Assembly (NCBI GenBank): GCA_944325875.1
Contig: CALVBU010000001.1
Coordinates: 345,136-409,135, forward strand
From: Candidatus Gastranaerophilales bacterium
GTDB taxonomy: Bacteria > Cyanobacteriota > Vampirovibrionia > Gastranaerophilales > Gastranaerophilaceae
Length of the DNA: 64,000 nucleotides
Reading direction: 5' to 3'
Position numbers and translations under genes: made by a program. The stretch's first letter is position 1; every line of letters begins with the position of its first letter. Shown piece by piece: positions 18,263 through 27,039 of this stretch. The notes beneath the pieces were generated by a model. That model had not been told where the DNA came from. It did no database searches and worked only from the letters and a program-made list of their open reading frames with translations.

Positions 18263-18403
18263 TTTATTACCTCTATATCATTATAACGAAATTCAAAAAT
18301 AAATTGTTCATTTTTCTTTATGAAATGTTGAAAAAAATTTTTTTTGGTTTTAATATATGCAGGTCGAAATATAAATTATCAATTAAAATTTTAACCGGAC
18401 AAA

Positions 18404-19030
18404 ATGGGATTTCAAAACTTTTTAAGAAATGTATGCACCCAATTAGGGGAAAATAACAAACCAACCTATGCTGTAGTAGCTATTGCGGCAGTAAAAGGAA
18501 TTTGTCGTCCTACATTCACAATGATGGACAAAAAGGAAAAGCCAGAAACTAAAAAATATACAGCTCTTAGAGAAGGGCTTACTGAACTCATTGCAATTCC
18601 TGTATACTTAGGTTGTGGCTACCTAGCAGGAAAGTGTTCAAGATTATTTACTAAAAATGTAACTAAAGAAGACTTTTTAACAAATAAAGTAAAACAAGAT
18701 ATCGCTAACGGGATTAGTAACGAAAATATAACAAAAGCCATTAGTAATGCAGAAAAACAGCTCGAAAAATATAAAATAAGAGCTACAAACAATTTAAGAT
18801 TCATAGGTGTTTGTGCAGCAGCGTTAGTAGCAATTCCGGCATTATGTTCAATCACAATTAAACCTGTTATGTCAAAGATATTAAAAATGCCAAAAGAAAA
18901 TAATGAAGAAAACACTAAACAACCTATAACACAACCACAAACACAAATAAGAAATTACACAAAGCCTGCAGTTAAATTACAAACATACATAACTGCACCG
19001 CAAACAGGAATGAAAGTAGGTGGCGTATGA
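18404..19030 (+). CDS. Membrane protein of unknown function, paralogue A
   Basis: I recognise no named family. The 208-residue protein has two hydrophobic segments (about residues 62-78 and 128-150), a Lys-rich loop between them and a Gln/Pro/Thr-rich tail. The N-terminal part (KGICRPTF...MDKKEKPETKKYTALREGL) clearly parallels the next protein (KAIGRPGF...IDNDISPDTKKYAAAKEFL), so the two are tandem duplicates. They overlap by four bases and must be co-translated. A similar arrangement of Asp, Pro and a Lys-Glu helix occurs at the start of the 715-residue protein at 21238. Lineage-specific membrane family. Confidence 0.75.
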   Translation: MGFQNFLRNVCTQLGENNKPTYAVVAIAAVKGICRPTFTMMDKKEKPETKKYTALREGLTELIAIPVYLGCGYLAGKCSRLFTKNVTKEDFLTNKVKQDIANGISNENITKAISNAEKQLEKYKIRATNNLRFIGVCAAALVAIPALCSITIKPVMSKILKMPKENNEENTKQPITQPQTQIRNYTKPAVKLQTYITAPQTGMKVGGV

Positions 19031-19668
19031 TAGGACCAATTACAAGCGCACTTACAAATTCAGGATTAACAAACCTTGTACAAAGTACAAGCTCTTCCGT
19101 AACAACAGAAACAGTTTTAAAAGCCATTGGAAGACCTGGATTTATTCTAATAGATAATGATATCTCACCTGATACAAAAAAATATGCAGCAGCAAAAGAA
19201 TTCTTATATCAGGCAACCTGTCTACTCGTATATATGGCCCTAGTTATTCCTGTATTTAAAAAAGGGGCTTTCAAATTCGGGCAAAAATATTTATACAAAG
19301 ACATGCCAGAAGCCGGCTTTGCAAAATTCAAAGATTTAAAGACTTACGAATTATACAGGAAACTTTCTGATAAATCTGTGGAAGACAGACAACACATCTT
19401 AAATATAAATAAACTACAAGACCGTTTTTCTCCTGATATCAGAAAAGAACTTACAACAGCAGAAGATCCTGATAAATTCACAAAGATAAAAGGATGTGTA
19501 GAATTAGGCTCACTTATTGGTTCTGTAGTAGGTCTAGCAATATTAGCACCACAAGTAAGTCATGCTTTCATACACCCAGCACTAAGAATGCTTGGACTTG
19601 AGAAAAAAGAAGCTAAAGAAAACAAAGCTGATGATAATAAAGCTCAAGCCTTAAATAAAACTGCTTAA
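19027..19668 (+). CDS. Membrane protein of unknown function, paralogue B
   Basis: A 213-residue product with the same N-terminal pattern as its upstream neighbour (residues about 32-62) and two hydrophobic segments near 65-82 and 160-178. The middle is charged and helical (TYELYRKLSDKSVEDRQ). The tail is Lys/Ala-rich. The ATGA overlap with the gene before couples their translation. The last 18 bases overlap the convergent trmFO gene. Function unknown. Confidence 0.75.
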   Translation: MIGPITSALTNSGLTNLVQSTSSSVTTETVLKAIGRPGFILIDNDISPDTKKYAAAKEFLYQATCLLVYMALVIPVFKKGAFKFGQKYLYKDMPEAGFAKFKDLKTYELYRKLSDKSVEDRQHILNINKLQDRFSPDIRKELTTAEDPDKFTKIKGCVELGSLIGSVVGLAILAPQVSHAFIHPALRMLGLEKKEAKENKADDNKAQALNKTA

Positions 19669-20952
19669 CGCTTCAATAGAGCGTTTTACAATTAGCTCAG
19701 CTTTCAACTTTTTATTTTTACGTTCTTTTTTCGGCAATTCTACAGATGGAACAATACCCCAATTGGAATTTATCGGTTGAAATTTATCATGTTCTGGATT
19801 TGAAATATACTTGGTCAAAGCTCCCAGCATAGTTTCTTCAGGTAATACTAAGAGTTGTTCATCATTTAAAAATCTTGCCATATTTATACCAGCCAAAAGA
19901 CCTGAAGCAATTGATTCGGTATAACCTTCTGTTCCTGTAATTTGACCAGCAAAGAACAAATTCTCACGTTTTTTTGTCTGTAGTGAAGCTTTGAGAAGCT
20001 TTGGAGAGTTAATAAATGTATTACGATGCATAACACCGTATCTTACAATATTGACATTCTCAAGCCCAGGGATAGACTGTAAAAGTTCTTTTTGAGCACC
20101 CCATTTTAAATTTGTTTGGAATCCCACCAAATTAAATAAAGTCTTTGCAGAATTATCCTGTCTTAATTGAACAACAGCATAATTTTCTTCCCCTGTACGC
20201 TTATCAACAAGCCCAACAGGTTTCATCGGACCAAATCGAAGAGTATCAACACCTCTTGAAGCTAAAACCTCTATAGGTAGACAACTTTCAAAGAATTTAG
20301 CATTTTTCTCAAACTCTTTTAATTCAATTTTTGGAGCATTAATTAATATATTATAGAATTTTTCATATTGCTCCTTATTCATCGGACAATTAATATAAGA
20401 AGCTTCGCCTTTATCATATCTGCTTGCCCAAAAAGCTTTTTCAAAATCAATGCTATCTTTTTCGACAATAGGAGCAATAGCATCAAAGAAATATAAATGC
20501 TCGCTTTCTGTAAACTTTTTAATTGATTCGGCCATTAAATCAGAAGTCAACGGTCCTGATGCCATAATTACGTTTCCTTCAGGAATTTCTGTAACTTCTT
20601 CATTTATAATCTCAATATTTGGATTATTTTTTATTTTTTGAGTAACCGTTTCAGAGAAAAGTTCTCTATCTATAGCCAAAGCACTTCCAGCAGGAACCGC
20701 ACAATCTCTTGCAATTTTAATAAGTTCACCGCCTAAAAGCTCCATTTCTTTCTTTAACAATCCTGAAGCATTTGAGCAATCAGCCGCACCAAGGCTGTTA
20801 GAGCAAACAAATTCCGCAAACTTATCTGTCTTATGAGCTCCTGTTGATTTTACAGGTCTCATCTCATACAATTTAACTTTTATTCCTCGCTTTGCAAGTT
20901 GTAAAGCGGCTTCACTACCCGCTAATCCTGCACCAATTACTTTAACTTCCAT
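19651..20952 (-). CDS. trmFO: FAD/folate-dependent tRNA U54 methyltransferase TrmFO
   Basis: TrmFO makes ribothymidine at position 54 of tRNA with methylene-tetrahydrofolate and FADH2, replacing TrmA in many Gram-positive and cyanobacterial-type lineages. The 433 residues start with the FAD-binding GAGLAGSEAALQLA motif (about 7-20), then the family signature EMRPVKSTGAHKTDKFAEFVCSNS, and near the end GQITGTEGYTESIASGLLAG. Length is typical. It stands alone between two groups of lineage-specific membrane proteins and overlaps the plus-strand gene by 18 bases. Confidence 0.95.
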   Translation of the reverse strand: MEVKVIGAGLAGSEAALQLAKRGIKVKLYEMRPVKSTGAHKTDKFAEFVCSNSLGAADCSNASGLLKKEMELLGGELIKIARDCAVPAGSALAIDRELFSETVTQKIKNNPNIEIINEEVTEIPEGNVIMASGPLTSDLMAESIKKFTESEHLYFFDAIAPIVEKDSIDFEKAFWASRYDKGEASYINCPMNKEQYEKFYNILINAPKIELKEFEKNAKFFESCLPIEVLASRGVDTLRFGPMKPVGLVDKRTGEENYAVVQLRQDNSAKTLFNLVGFQTNLKWGAQKELLQSIPGLENVNIVRYGVMHRNTFINSPKLLKASLQTKKRENLFFAGQITGTEGYTESIASGLLAGINMARFLNDEQLLVLPEETMLGALTKYISNPEHDKFQPINSNWGIVPSVELPKKERKNKKLKAELIVKRSIEALSSFI

Positions 20953-21070
20953 ATTTTGAGTTTAAAATAGAAAATATCCTATGTCAATTTCAACTTTTAT
21001 GTAATTTTTATATACCATTTTTATTTAAAAATAAGGTTTATTGCAGTTTTGTAAAATTATTATTATAATT

Positions 21071-21097
21071 GTAGTAAATTGCTTGCAAATTTACTAC
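21071..21097. repeat. Inverted repeat upstream of 715-residue membrane protein
   Basis: GTAGTAAATT at 21071-21080 and AATTTACTAC at 21088-21097 are exact inverse copies around a seven-base loop. No U run follows, so it is a DNA site or leader hairpin rather than a terminator. It lies 140 bases before the 21238 gene. Confidence 0.4.
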
Positions 21098-21237
21098 GCA
21101 TTAAGTATGATAATTACACTTATTCATACTGAGTTTTGTTAAATTATTTTAAACAAACCCCAAAATATAGCAATAAGTAGCAATCAATAGTTTTTATTAA
21201 ACATGTGTAGATAGTTATAAAAAGTTAAAGTAGGGAT

Positions 21238-23385
21238 ATGGTAGTAAAAGCAGTAAATACACCGGTAAACGAACATGCAGGTTTAAATAACAGACAAAAC
21301 CGCAATATTAGCAAAGCCTTAAAAAATAATAATAGTTTCAATAATAATCCATCATTCCAAGGCAGCAATCCGATTGTAATGCTTATGGATGCAATTGATA
21401 GAGGCGGTTTTGCAGCATCTTTCATTGCTCAAGATGGTATCGGTATGGTAGCACCTCGTATTAAAGAAGGTTTAAACCGCGGAAGAAAAACCGACGAAAA
21501 CGGGAAAAAACATGGTCCGTTAAATTGGGAATTTGCGAGAAAAGAAGGTATCCGTGAAATTTTAAGCGGTCCAAGTGCGTTTATCATTCCTGCTATTATG
21601 CTACATTTCATAACAAAACATTCAGGATCTGCAAACAATGTATCAATTGATACAATTAAAGGTCTTGGACAAATCTTTGAAAATTATGCAACCGAAAACA
21701 GAAATACATTATCTGACATTTCTAAAACAAAAAAAGAATTTTACGAAAAAGTATTTGCAAATGTCTTAACAGAAACAACATCAATAAAAGATGGTACAGC
21801 AATCAAGAAAACCCTTAGTGATGAAACCATTGCAGAAAAAGCTAAAGAATTCACAAATAGAGTTATAGAAATAGAAAACGCAAAATCAAAAGGATTCTTC
21901 AAAAACTTATTAGATATAAAAGTTGAAGGTTCTGCAGAAGACCTTACTCAAAAATTAGCAGATGACTTTATGATGATAAAGAAAGAAAACTTATCACCAT
22001 CTGTTAATGAAATGCTTGCAAACCTTAAAGTTGAAGGTCGACAAGAACCTGTAACAGAACCATTTAAAAAACTTCTAGGTTCTATGAAAAACTACTCTGA
22101 TGATGTAATAGCATCAGTTAATAAACAACTTGAAAAAGACGGAACAACAAATGTTGCAGATTTCTTGAAAAATCATACATCTCGACGTATCGGTTCAAGA
22201 TTCACAACAATTATGTCAATGTTCTTTGCTGTTGTTGGATTCTATACAATTATTCCAAAACTGTACAACCTTGGTTTAAAAGGAAATCCAGCTCTTAAAG
22301 ATCAAGAGGAAGCACCTGCTACAGGTACAACTGAAAAAGCAGAAGATTCTGTTCAAGATAAAAAAGCTAAAGGAAAAGATATTGCATTCCAAGGTGCTGG
22401 GATCCAAAAAGTTATGGCAAAAACCGGCGACACCGTAATCAACACAGGATGGTTGAAAAAATTTGCAGATAAATTTGACTTTGATGGTCCATCAATGTCA
22501 GTTACAGCAATGTTAACGCTGTTATTCGGCTTCTGTCTACCTCCACGATACATAAACGGACAAGATAAATACGATAAGAAAGAAATTCTTGTACGTGACA
22601 TTTCAAGTTTCGTAGCTATTTTATTTGGAGCGAAAGCACTATCCAGAGCTTGTTCTGTAGTATTTTCAAAACTATCAGGCCTTGCTCTAAACACAACACC
22701 GGCAGATCATTCTAAATCAATTTTCCATAAAATTAAAAACTATGTAACAGCAGGTAGCGGTATCAATGTATTGTCTAGTGAAGCTATTATTTCTAAATAC
22801 TCAAATATCGACAAATTCAAAGGCGGCATTAACGGATTCTTTGACTTCATCGAAGAAAATGGCGGAAACATTAAGAAAATGCTTGGTCTAGATAAGACTG
22901 TTAAAGCTAATGCTGAAGCTATTATAGGCAAACCTCTTAAAAATGCTTCAATTAAAGATATCAAAGATGCATTTAAAAATATACCAAACGACAATGAATC
23001 ACTTCAAAATATTTATAAAGTATTCAAAAACGTTAAAGATAATAAATACATAAATTACGCAAAAACAATGAACAGCTTCTTTGGAGCATTATCAACTCTA
23101 GCTCTTGTACCAATGTTTATGATATGGCTTGCTAGATATTGCGACAGAATGACTAAAAATGACCGAGCTAAAGAAAAATTAGCAAGCTCAACACCAGCCA
23201 ATGATAATACACCAAAGACAGAACAGTCTAACAACACTAACAAAGTTAATGAAACAAAACAAGTAGCTCAAGTAAAAGAAGTAAAACAACCTGAGCAAAT
23301 CAAACCTCAAGAAAACTTACAAGCTAATCAACAGACTCAAGATAAAAATACAAAATTAACAATGAACCAATTTTTGAAAAAATAA
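21238..23385 (+). CDS. Large membrane protein of unknown function with F-x-G motif
   Basis: This 715-residue protein has no family I recognise. The N-terminus is Asn-rich and disordered and contains Phe40-Gln-Gly42, a motif seen in other proteins of this window. Hydrophobic segments lie near residues 118-135, 325-348, 420-438, 455-475 and 610-632, with helical charged regions between them. The last 60 residues are Gln/Lys/Asn-rich. The segment around 45-125 (DAIDRGGF ... LNWEFARKEGIREIL) resembles the tandem paralogues at 18404 and 19027. TAGGGAT precedes the ATG, and a strong terminator follows, so it is a single-gene unit. Confidence 0.78.
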   Translation: MVVKAVNTPVNEHAGLNNRQNRNISKALKNNNSFNNNPSFQGSNPIVMLMDAIDRGGFAASFIAQDGIGMVAPRIKEGLNRGRKTDENGKKHGPLNWEFARKEGIREILSGPSAFIIPAIMLHFITKHSGSANNVSIDTIKGLGQIFENYATENRNTLSDISKTKKEFYEKVFANVLTETTSIKDGTAIKKTLSDETIAEKAKEFTNRVIEIENAKSKGFFKNLLDIKVEGSAEDLTQKLADDFMMIKKENLSPSVNEMLANLKVEGRQEPVTEPFKKLLGSMKNYSDDVIASVNKQLEKDGTTNVADFLKNHTSRRIGSRFTTIMSMFFAVVGFYTIIPKLYNLGLKGNPALKDQEEAPATGTTEKAEDSVQDKKAKGKDIAFQGAGIQKVMAKTGDTVINTGWLKKFADKFDFDGPSMSVTAMLTLLFGFCLPPRYINGQDKYDKKEILVRDISSFVAILFGAKALSRACSVVFSKLSGLALNTTPADHSKSIFHKIKNYVTAGSGINVLSSEAIISKYSNIDKFKGGINGFFDFIEENGGNIKKMLGLDKTVKANAEAIIGKPLKNASIKDIKDAFKNIPNDNESLQNIYKVFKNVKDNKYINYAKTMNSFFGALSTLALVPMFMIWLARYCDRMTKNDRAKEKLASSTPANDNTPKTEQSNNTNKVNETKQVAQVKEVKQPEQIKPQENLQANQQTQDKNTKLTMNQFLKK

Positions 23386-23409
23386 TTATAACTATCACAC
23401 ACAAATAAA

Positions 23410-23446
23410 AGAGCACCGATGAAAATTCATCGGTGCTACTTTTTTA
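23410..23446 (+). terminator. Terminator after 715-residue membrane protein
   Basis: AGCACCGATGAA pairs with TTCATCGGTGCT (23412-23437) and is followed by ACTTTTTTA. The reverse strand also has several U, so it may serve the DUF1858 gene too. Confidence 0.9.
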
Positions 23447-23457
23447 CTTTTATTTAA

Positions 23458-23664
23458 TTACTTATTTTCAATTAAAGCGTTGATATCAGCTACCATTGCA
23501 TCAGGGTCAAAGCCGTGTACACGAGCACCAGCCTCAAGATTTTCAAATCTTGCTGCAGCACAACCGATACAACCTAAACCATATTTTTGAAATACTTCAA
23601 TACTTTCAGGATGAGCTTGTACGATATCCATAATATTCATTTCTTTAGTTACTTTGTCTGCCAT
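23458..23664 (-). CDS. DUF1858 redox-disulfide domain protein
   Basis: A 68-residue single-domain protein matching DUF1858 (hybrid-cluster-protein-associated redox disulfide domain): an N-terminal MNIMDIVQAHPESIEVFQKYG helix, then the GCIGCAAA motif with a Cys-x-x-Cys pair, then a helical end. The cysteines could bind a metal or cycle as a disulfide. Its partner is unknown; here it stands alone. An AGGAGAT ribosome site lies before the ATG. Confidence 0.85.
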   Translation of the reverse strand: MADKVTKEMNIMDIVQAHPESIEVFQKYGLGCIGCAAARFENLEAGARVHGFDPDAMVADINALIENK

Positions 23665-23773
23665 AATTTTATCTCCTTTTCACTAACACGTACATTCCTA
23701 ATTCGAATACAAATTATTGACTTTTAAATTTATATCCTTAAATAAATTATACACGAAAAAGAAGGATGTGTAT

Positions 23774-23932
23774 ATGGAATTATTAAAAAAACTTTTCAAA
23801 GACGACGAAAAAGTAATTGGTTTGTGTGCGTTCAAAAAACAACCACAAAAAATTTATTCTTATGAGCCAAAGTTTAAAGCAACTAAATTATGCTACTGCA
23901 CAAACACAAAAAATAACTTCTTCTTATTGTAA
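23774..23932 (+). CDS. Small Cys-containing protein (52 residues), unknown
   Basis: From ATG 23774, with GAAGGA seven bases upstream, a 52-residue product begins MELLKKLFKDDEKVIGLCAF and ends in a Cys-x-Cys region. The amphipathic N-terminus and Lys richness are plausible for a real small protein. It overlaps the end of the convergent methyltransferase gene by nine bases. No family is recognised. Support comes from the good ribosome site and short leader; confidence is moderate. Confidence 0.45.
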   Translation: MELLKKLFKDDEKVIGLCAFKKQPQKIYSYEPKFKATKLCYCTNTKNNFFLL

Positions 23933-24673
23933 ACAAAAAAGTTTGTACAAAACAACAGCACATGAAACACTAAGATTAAGTGATTCAACATTCTCAGCCA
24001 TCTCAATTTTCACTGCACCATCAGAAAATTGAATGAGCTCGTCACTTAATCCATCAGCCTCACTGCCAAACATAACTAAACACGGAAGACTAACTGTAAA
24101 ATCCTTTAAATACTTTTGAGCTCGAGGCAAAGTCGCAACTTTTGAAAAGTTGTTAAACACTGAAAGCTCAGAAAACTCCTTAAGATGCACCACAGGAATT
24201 TTCCATAAATTTCCGACAGAAGAACGAACACATTTAGGATTATACAAATCGGCACAATCTCCATACAAAACAACAGCATCAGCACCAAATGCTACCGAAG
24301 TACGAAGTATCGTGCCGAGATTTCCTAAATCTCTAATATTCTCTAACAACACGACTTTTTTACAATCTGATAAAACTTTTTTATCATAAACTCTCTGAGT
24401 AGCTATTGCAACAATTTCAGGAGGTGTATCGGTAGTAGAAATTTTCTTTAAAACAGCTTCATTTGTCTGAACAATTTTATCAGACAAAAATGAATAATTC
24501 TGAGCTTTTTCTGATAGAACAAAAGCTTTCTCAATAACAACACCGGCATCAAAAGCCTCTTTAACAGACTTTTCACCTTCTAACAAAAATTTATGAGTTT
24601 TGTCTCTATATTTTTTTTGCTGTAATTTTACGGTTTCTTTTACTAACTCATTATTAACGCTTGTAATTTCCAC
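23924..24673 (-). CDS. SpoU/TrmH-family RNA 2'-O-methyltransferase
   Basis: The 249-residue product has the substrate-binding N-terminal domain (KTHKFLLEGEKSVKEA) and the SPOUT knot motifs: VVLLENIRDLGNLGTILRT, CLVMFGSEADGLS and MAENVESLNLSVSCAVVLY. These form the SAM-binding trefoil knot. It should methylate a ribose in rRNA or tRNA; the exact site cannot be assigned. The gene follows the M24 peptidase with a one-base overlap (the start at 24673 equals the last base of the peptidase gene), so both are on one transcript with the PPIase. Confidence 0.9.
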   Translation of the reverse strand: MEITSVNNELVKETVKLQQKKYRDKTHKFLLEGEKSVKEAFDAGVVIEKAFVLSEKAQNYSFLSDKIVQTNEAVLKKISTTDTPPEIVAIATQRVYDKKVLSDCKKVVLLENIRDLGNLGTILRTSVAFGADAVVLYGDCADLYNPKCVRSSVGNLWKIPVVHLKEFSELSVFNNFSKVATLPRAQKYLKDFTVSLPCLVMFGSEADGLSDELIQFSDGAVKIEMAENVESLNLSVSCAVVLYKLFCLQ

Positions 24674-26238
24674 TACAACACCTCAAAATCACTTAACCAA
24701 GCTTTTTCTTGTTCACTCAGCATGTCATAATCAATAAGTTTCTTCTCATAATTCATTTTCACAAACGAATTTATTTTGCCATCCTTTAAATAGCAAGAAT
24801 TTTCCAATCTTACTCCAAAATAATCCTGATTATATAATCCGGGTTCTATAGTAAAACACATATTTTCTTTCAATTTAACTTTAGCGATTTCGCTATTAGA
24901 AAGATTTGGCGGATATTCATGAACACTAATTCCAATACCATGCCCTAGTCCATGATTAAATACAAAGCCATCTATTTCGTTTTCGGCAAAAATCTTTCTG
25001 GCTAAAGAATCAATATCAAAACCGCTTGTCTCAGGAGTAACATTATAATTAAAAGCATTTAAAAATACTTTTAAAACTGTAGTATAAACTTTTCTTTGAA
25101 GATCAGATGGCTGGCCTTTTACAAAAACTCTGGTAATATCCGTCGCTAAACCACCCTCATAATAAGCACCGCAATCAATTAAAATAAGACTTCCATCACT
25201 AATCACTTCATCTTTTGAAGACTTTGAATAATGTGCAAGTGCAGAATTTTTATCTTTTGCGACGATTGATTTAAAACTTAACCCTAAAGCTCCAAACTTA
25301 ATAAATTCTTCCTCTAACTTTTGAGCAATGTCAAATTCCGATATATTATCAGTATTTTCAATATAAGCCCTAACTGCACTTAGCGTCAAATCAGTTTTTT
25401 CAAAAGCTTTTTTATAATGATCTAATTCACAATCAGTCTTTATTGCTCGCAAACTTTGCACAGGATTTTCTGTCATAGGAATTGCTTGAGTCTTTATAAG
25501 AGAATAATCATAAGCATTTATTGACTTTTTATCAACGTATATTTTACCTTGTATTGACCTTAATTTTGTCTCAAAATCAACATTTTCAGCTCTGGTAAAA
25601 TATTCCGCATTAGATTTTATGACAATAGCCTTTGCTGAAATCTTGGAAGCGTAAGGTTTTGAAAAATCTCTCTTATTAAATAAATAAGAAACATCCTCTG
25701 CATTAGTAAGTATAATCGCATCATCAGGAGCTAAATTTGATGTTATTTTATCAAGTTTTTCGTCAAACGAAAGACCAATATATTTTTCATCTATATCGAC
25801 AATTTCATCTATTGGAAGCTCAAATTCAGCCTGTGCAGGATCTATATCTAACAATTTTACTTTAAAATATTTCTGAAATAATTCAACCCGAGCTTGAGAA
25901 TTCTTCTTAGCTACCACACCAAGCACAGACCCCTCAGGGAATAATGATTTCATTCTATCAATCATTTTTTCCCCAGATTGAAGTTTAACAACACTAACAA
26001 AGTTATGATCAACCTCCAAATCTGCTTGAATATGATATCTGCCATCTACAAAAAGATAAATAGAATCCTTTGTTACAATAGCATCACCGGTAGAACCCGT
26101 AAAACGAGTCAAATTATACCGTGAATTTTCTACCAACGAATTATACTCTACTAACAATTCATTGGTAGAATTCACAAGTAAACAATCAACTTGCTCTTTT
26201 TCTATAAAATCACGAATATTTCGAATAAAAGCTTCCAT
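24673..26238 (-). CDS. M24B-family aminopeptidase (Xaa-Pro type)
   Basis: A creatinase-like N-terminal half of about 300 residues precedes a pita-bread metallopeptidase half. Metal ligands are visible in LIDCGAYYEGGLATDITR (two Asp), HGLGHGIGISVHE, FTIEPGLY and VRLENSCYL. The length of about 521 residues is longer than the usual 360-residue bacterial PepQ/YpdF and fits the two-lobe aminopeptidase P type. I use ATG 26238, two bases beyond the PPIase stop, instead of TTG 26259, which lies inside the PPIase gene. It releases N-terminal residues before proline. Confidence 0.9.
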   Translation of the reverse strand: MEAFIRNIRDFIEKEQVDCLLVNSTNELLVEYNSLVENSRYNLTRFTGSTGDAIVTKDSIYLFVDGRYHIQADLEVDHNFVSVVKLQSGEKMIDRMKSLFPEGSVLGVVAKKNSQARVELFQKYFKVKLLDIDPAQAEFELPIDEIVDIDEKYIGLSFDEKLDKITSNLAPDDAIILTNAEDVSYLFNKRDFSKPYASKISAKAIVIKSNAEYFTRAENVDFETKLRSIQGKIYVDKKSINAYDYSLIKTQAIPMTENPVQSLRAIKTDCELDHYKKAFEKTDLTLSAVRAYIENTDNISEFDIAQKLEEEFIKFGALGLSFKSIVAKDKNSALAHYSKSSKDEVISDGSLILIDCGAYYEGGLATDITRVFVKGQPSDLQRKVYTTVLKVFLNAFNYNVTPETSGFDIDSLARKIFAENEIDGFVFNHGLGHGIGISVHEYPPNLSNSEIAKVKLKENMCFTIEPGLYNQDYFGVRLENSCYLKDGKINSFVKMNYEKKLIDYDMLSEQEKAWLSDFEVL

Positions 26239-26239
26239 A

Positions 26240-26521
26240 TTATTTTTTATCAGTAACAAGTATTAAGTGCCAACCAAATTGAGTCTGTACAGGATTAGTT
26301 ACAACACCAACCTCAGCATCGAAAGCAGCATCCTCAAAAGGTTTAACCATCATACCACGTCCAAAATATCCTAAATCGCCACCATTAGCTCCTGAAGGGC
26401 ATTCTGAATACTCAGCAGCTGCTGCTGCGAAGTCTTTACCATTTTTTATTTCTTCATACAAATTTTTAGCTTCAGCCTCAGTTTTTACTAAAATATGACT
26501 TGCTCTTACTTCTTCAGTCAT
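26240..26521 (-). CDS. Parvulin-type peptidyl-prolyl isomerase
   Basis: A free-standing 93-residue PpiC/parvulin domain: VRASHILVKTEAEA at the start, then SGANGGDLGYFGRGMMVKPFEDAAF, and QTQFGWHLILV at the end. No signal peptide or anchor is present, so it acts in the cytoplasm on proline bonds of folding proteins. It is the first gene of an operon with the M24 peptidase and the SpoU methyltransferase, all minus strand and nearly contiguous. Confidence 0.93.
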   Translation of the reverse strand: MTEEVRASHILVKTEAEAKNLYEEIKNGKDFAAAAAEYSECPSGANGGDLGYFGRGMMVKPFEDAAFDAEVGVVTNPVQTQFGWHLILVTDKK

Positions 26522-26571
26522 GGGAACACTCCTTATATTATCTAACTACACCCCTATTATATACATGAAAT

Positions 26572-26611
26572 AAAAAAAAGAAAACCTGCCGGTATGCAGG
26601 CGACAGGTTCA
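26572..26611 (-). terminator. Terminator of the structured RNA
   Basis: On the minus strand AACCTG pairs with CAGGTT (26605-26610 with 26584-26589), with an inner GC-rich hairpin, followed by TTTTCTTTTTTTTA. It prevents readthrough into the PPIase gene. Confidence 0.72.
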
Positions 26612-26800
26612 AGTATATCAAACGTGAAAACTATTATGAAAAAGTGTACATAGCTTTTATAAAGGAATAAGCTCACCGTATTTTAAACCAAACCCGCTAA
26701 AGAAAAACTCTTATCGCAACCCCGAAAAAGTGCCTGGATACAGCAAGCTTACTTTATTATAATAACGCTTTTTTAGCTACTTTTCACCCTCCGCGAGAAT
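26572..26800 (-). ncRNA. Structured small RNA, possibly 6S-like
   Basis: The 415-base gap between the PPIase and tRNA-Gly holds no ORF but a nested set of stems on the minus strand: GTGAAAA (26787-26781) with TTTTCAC (26631-26625), then GTAGCT with AGCTAT, AGTAAGCT with AGCTTATT, and CTGTAT with ATACGG. Together they give a long irregular rod of about 165 nucleotides, followed by a terminator stem and U run. This is the general shape of 6S RNA, which mimics an open promoter and binds RNA polymerase, but I find no sequence signature that proves it. The 5' end is approximate. Confidence 0.45.
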
Positions 26801-26935
26801 GTATTTTATATAAAAAATATAACATTGTATAATTAATCCTAAAGAATTAGAGAAAAACTCTTGCAAAATAAAAACTTTTATATTAGATTAGAAGAGTAGC
26901 AAAACTTAAAGCTACAAAATAACTCAATAAATCAT

Positions 26936-27008
26936 GCGGAAGTAGCTCAGTTGGTAGAGCTTCTGCCTTCCAAGCAGAATGTCGCGAGTTCGAGTCTCGT
27001 CTTCCGCT
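26936..27008 (+). tRNA. tRNA-Gly (TCC)
   Basis: A complete 73-base cloverleaf: acceptor GCGGAAG/CTTCCGC, D arm with AGCTCAGTTGGTAGAGC, anticodon stem TCTGC/GCAGA with loop CTTCCAA (anticodon TCC), and T arm with GTTCGAGTC. The CCA end is not encoded. A weak promoter TTGCAA (26861) with TAGATT (26884) and a 17-base spacer lies upstream. Confidence 0.96.
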
Positions 27009-27039
27009 TTTTTAGTACAAAATTTTAGGGATTTGCATT

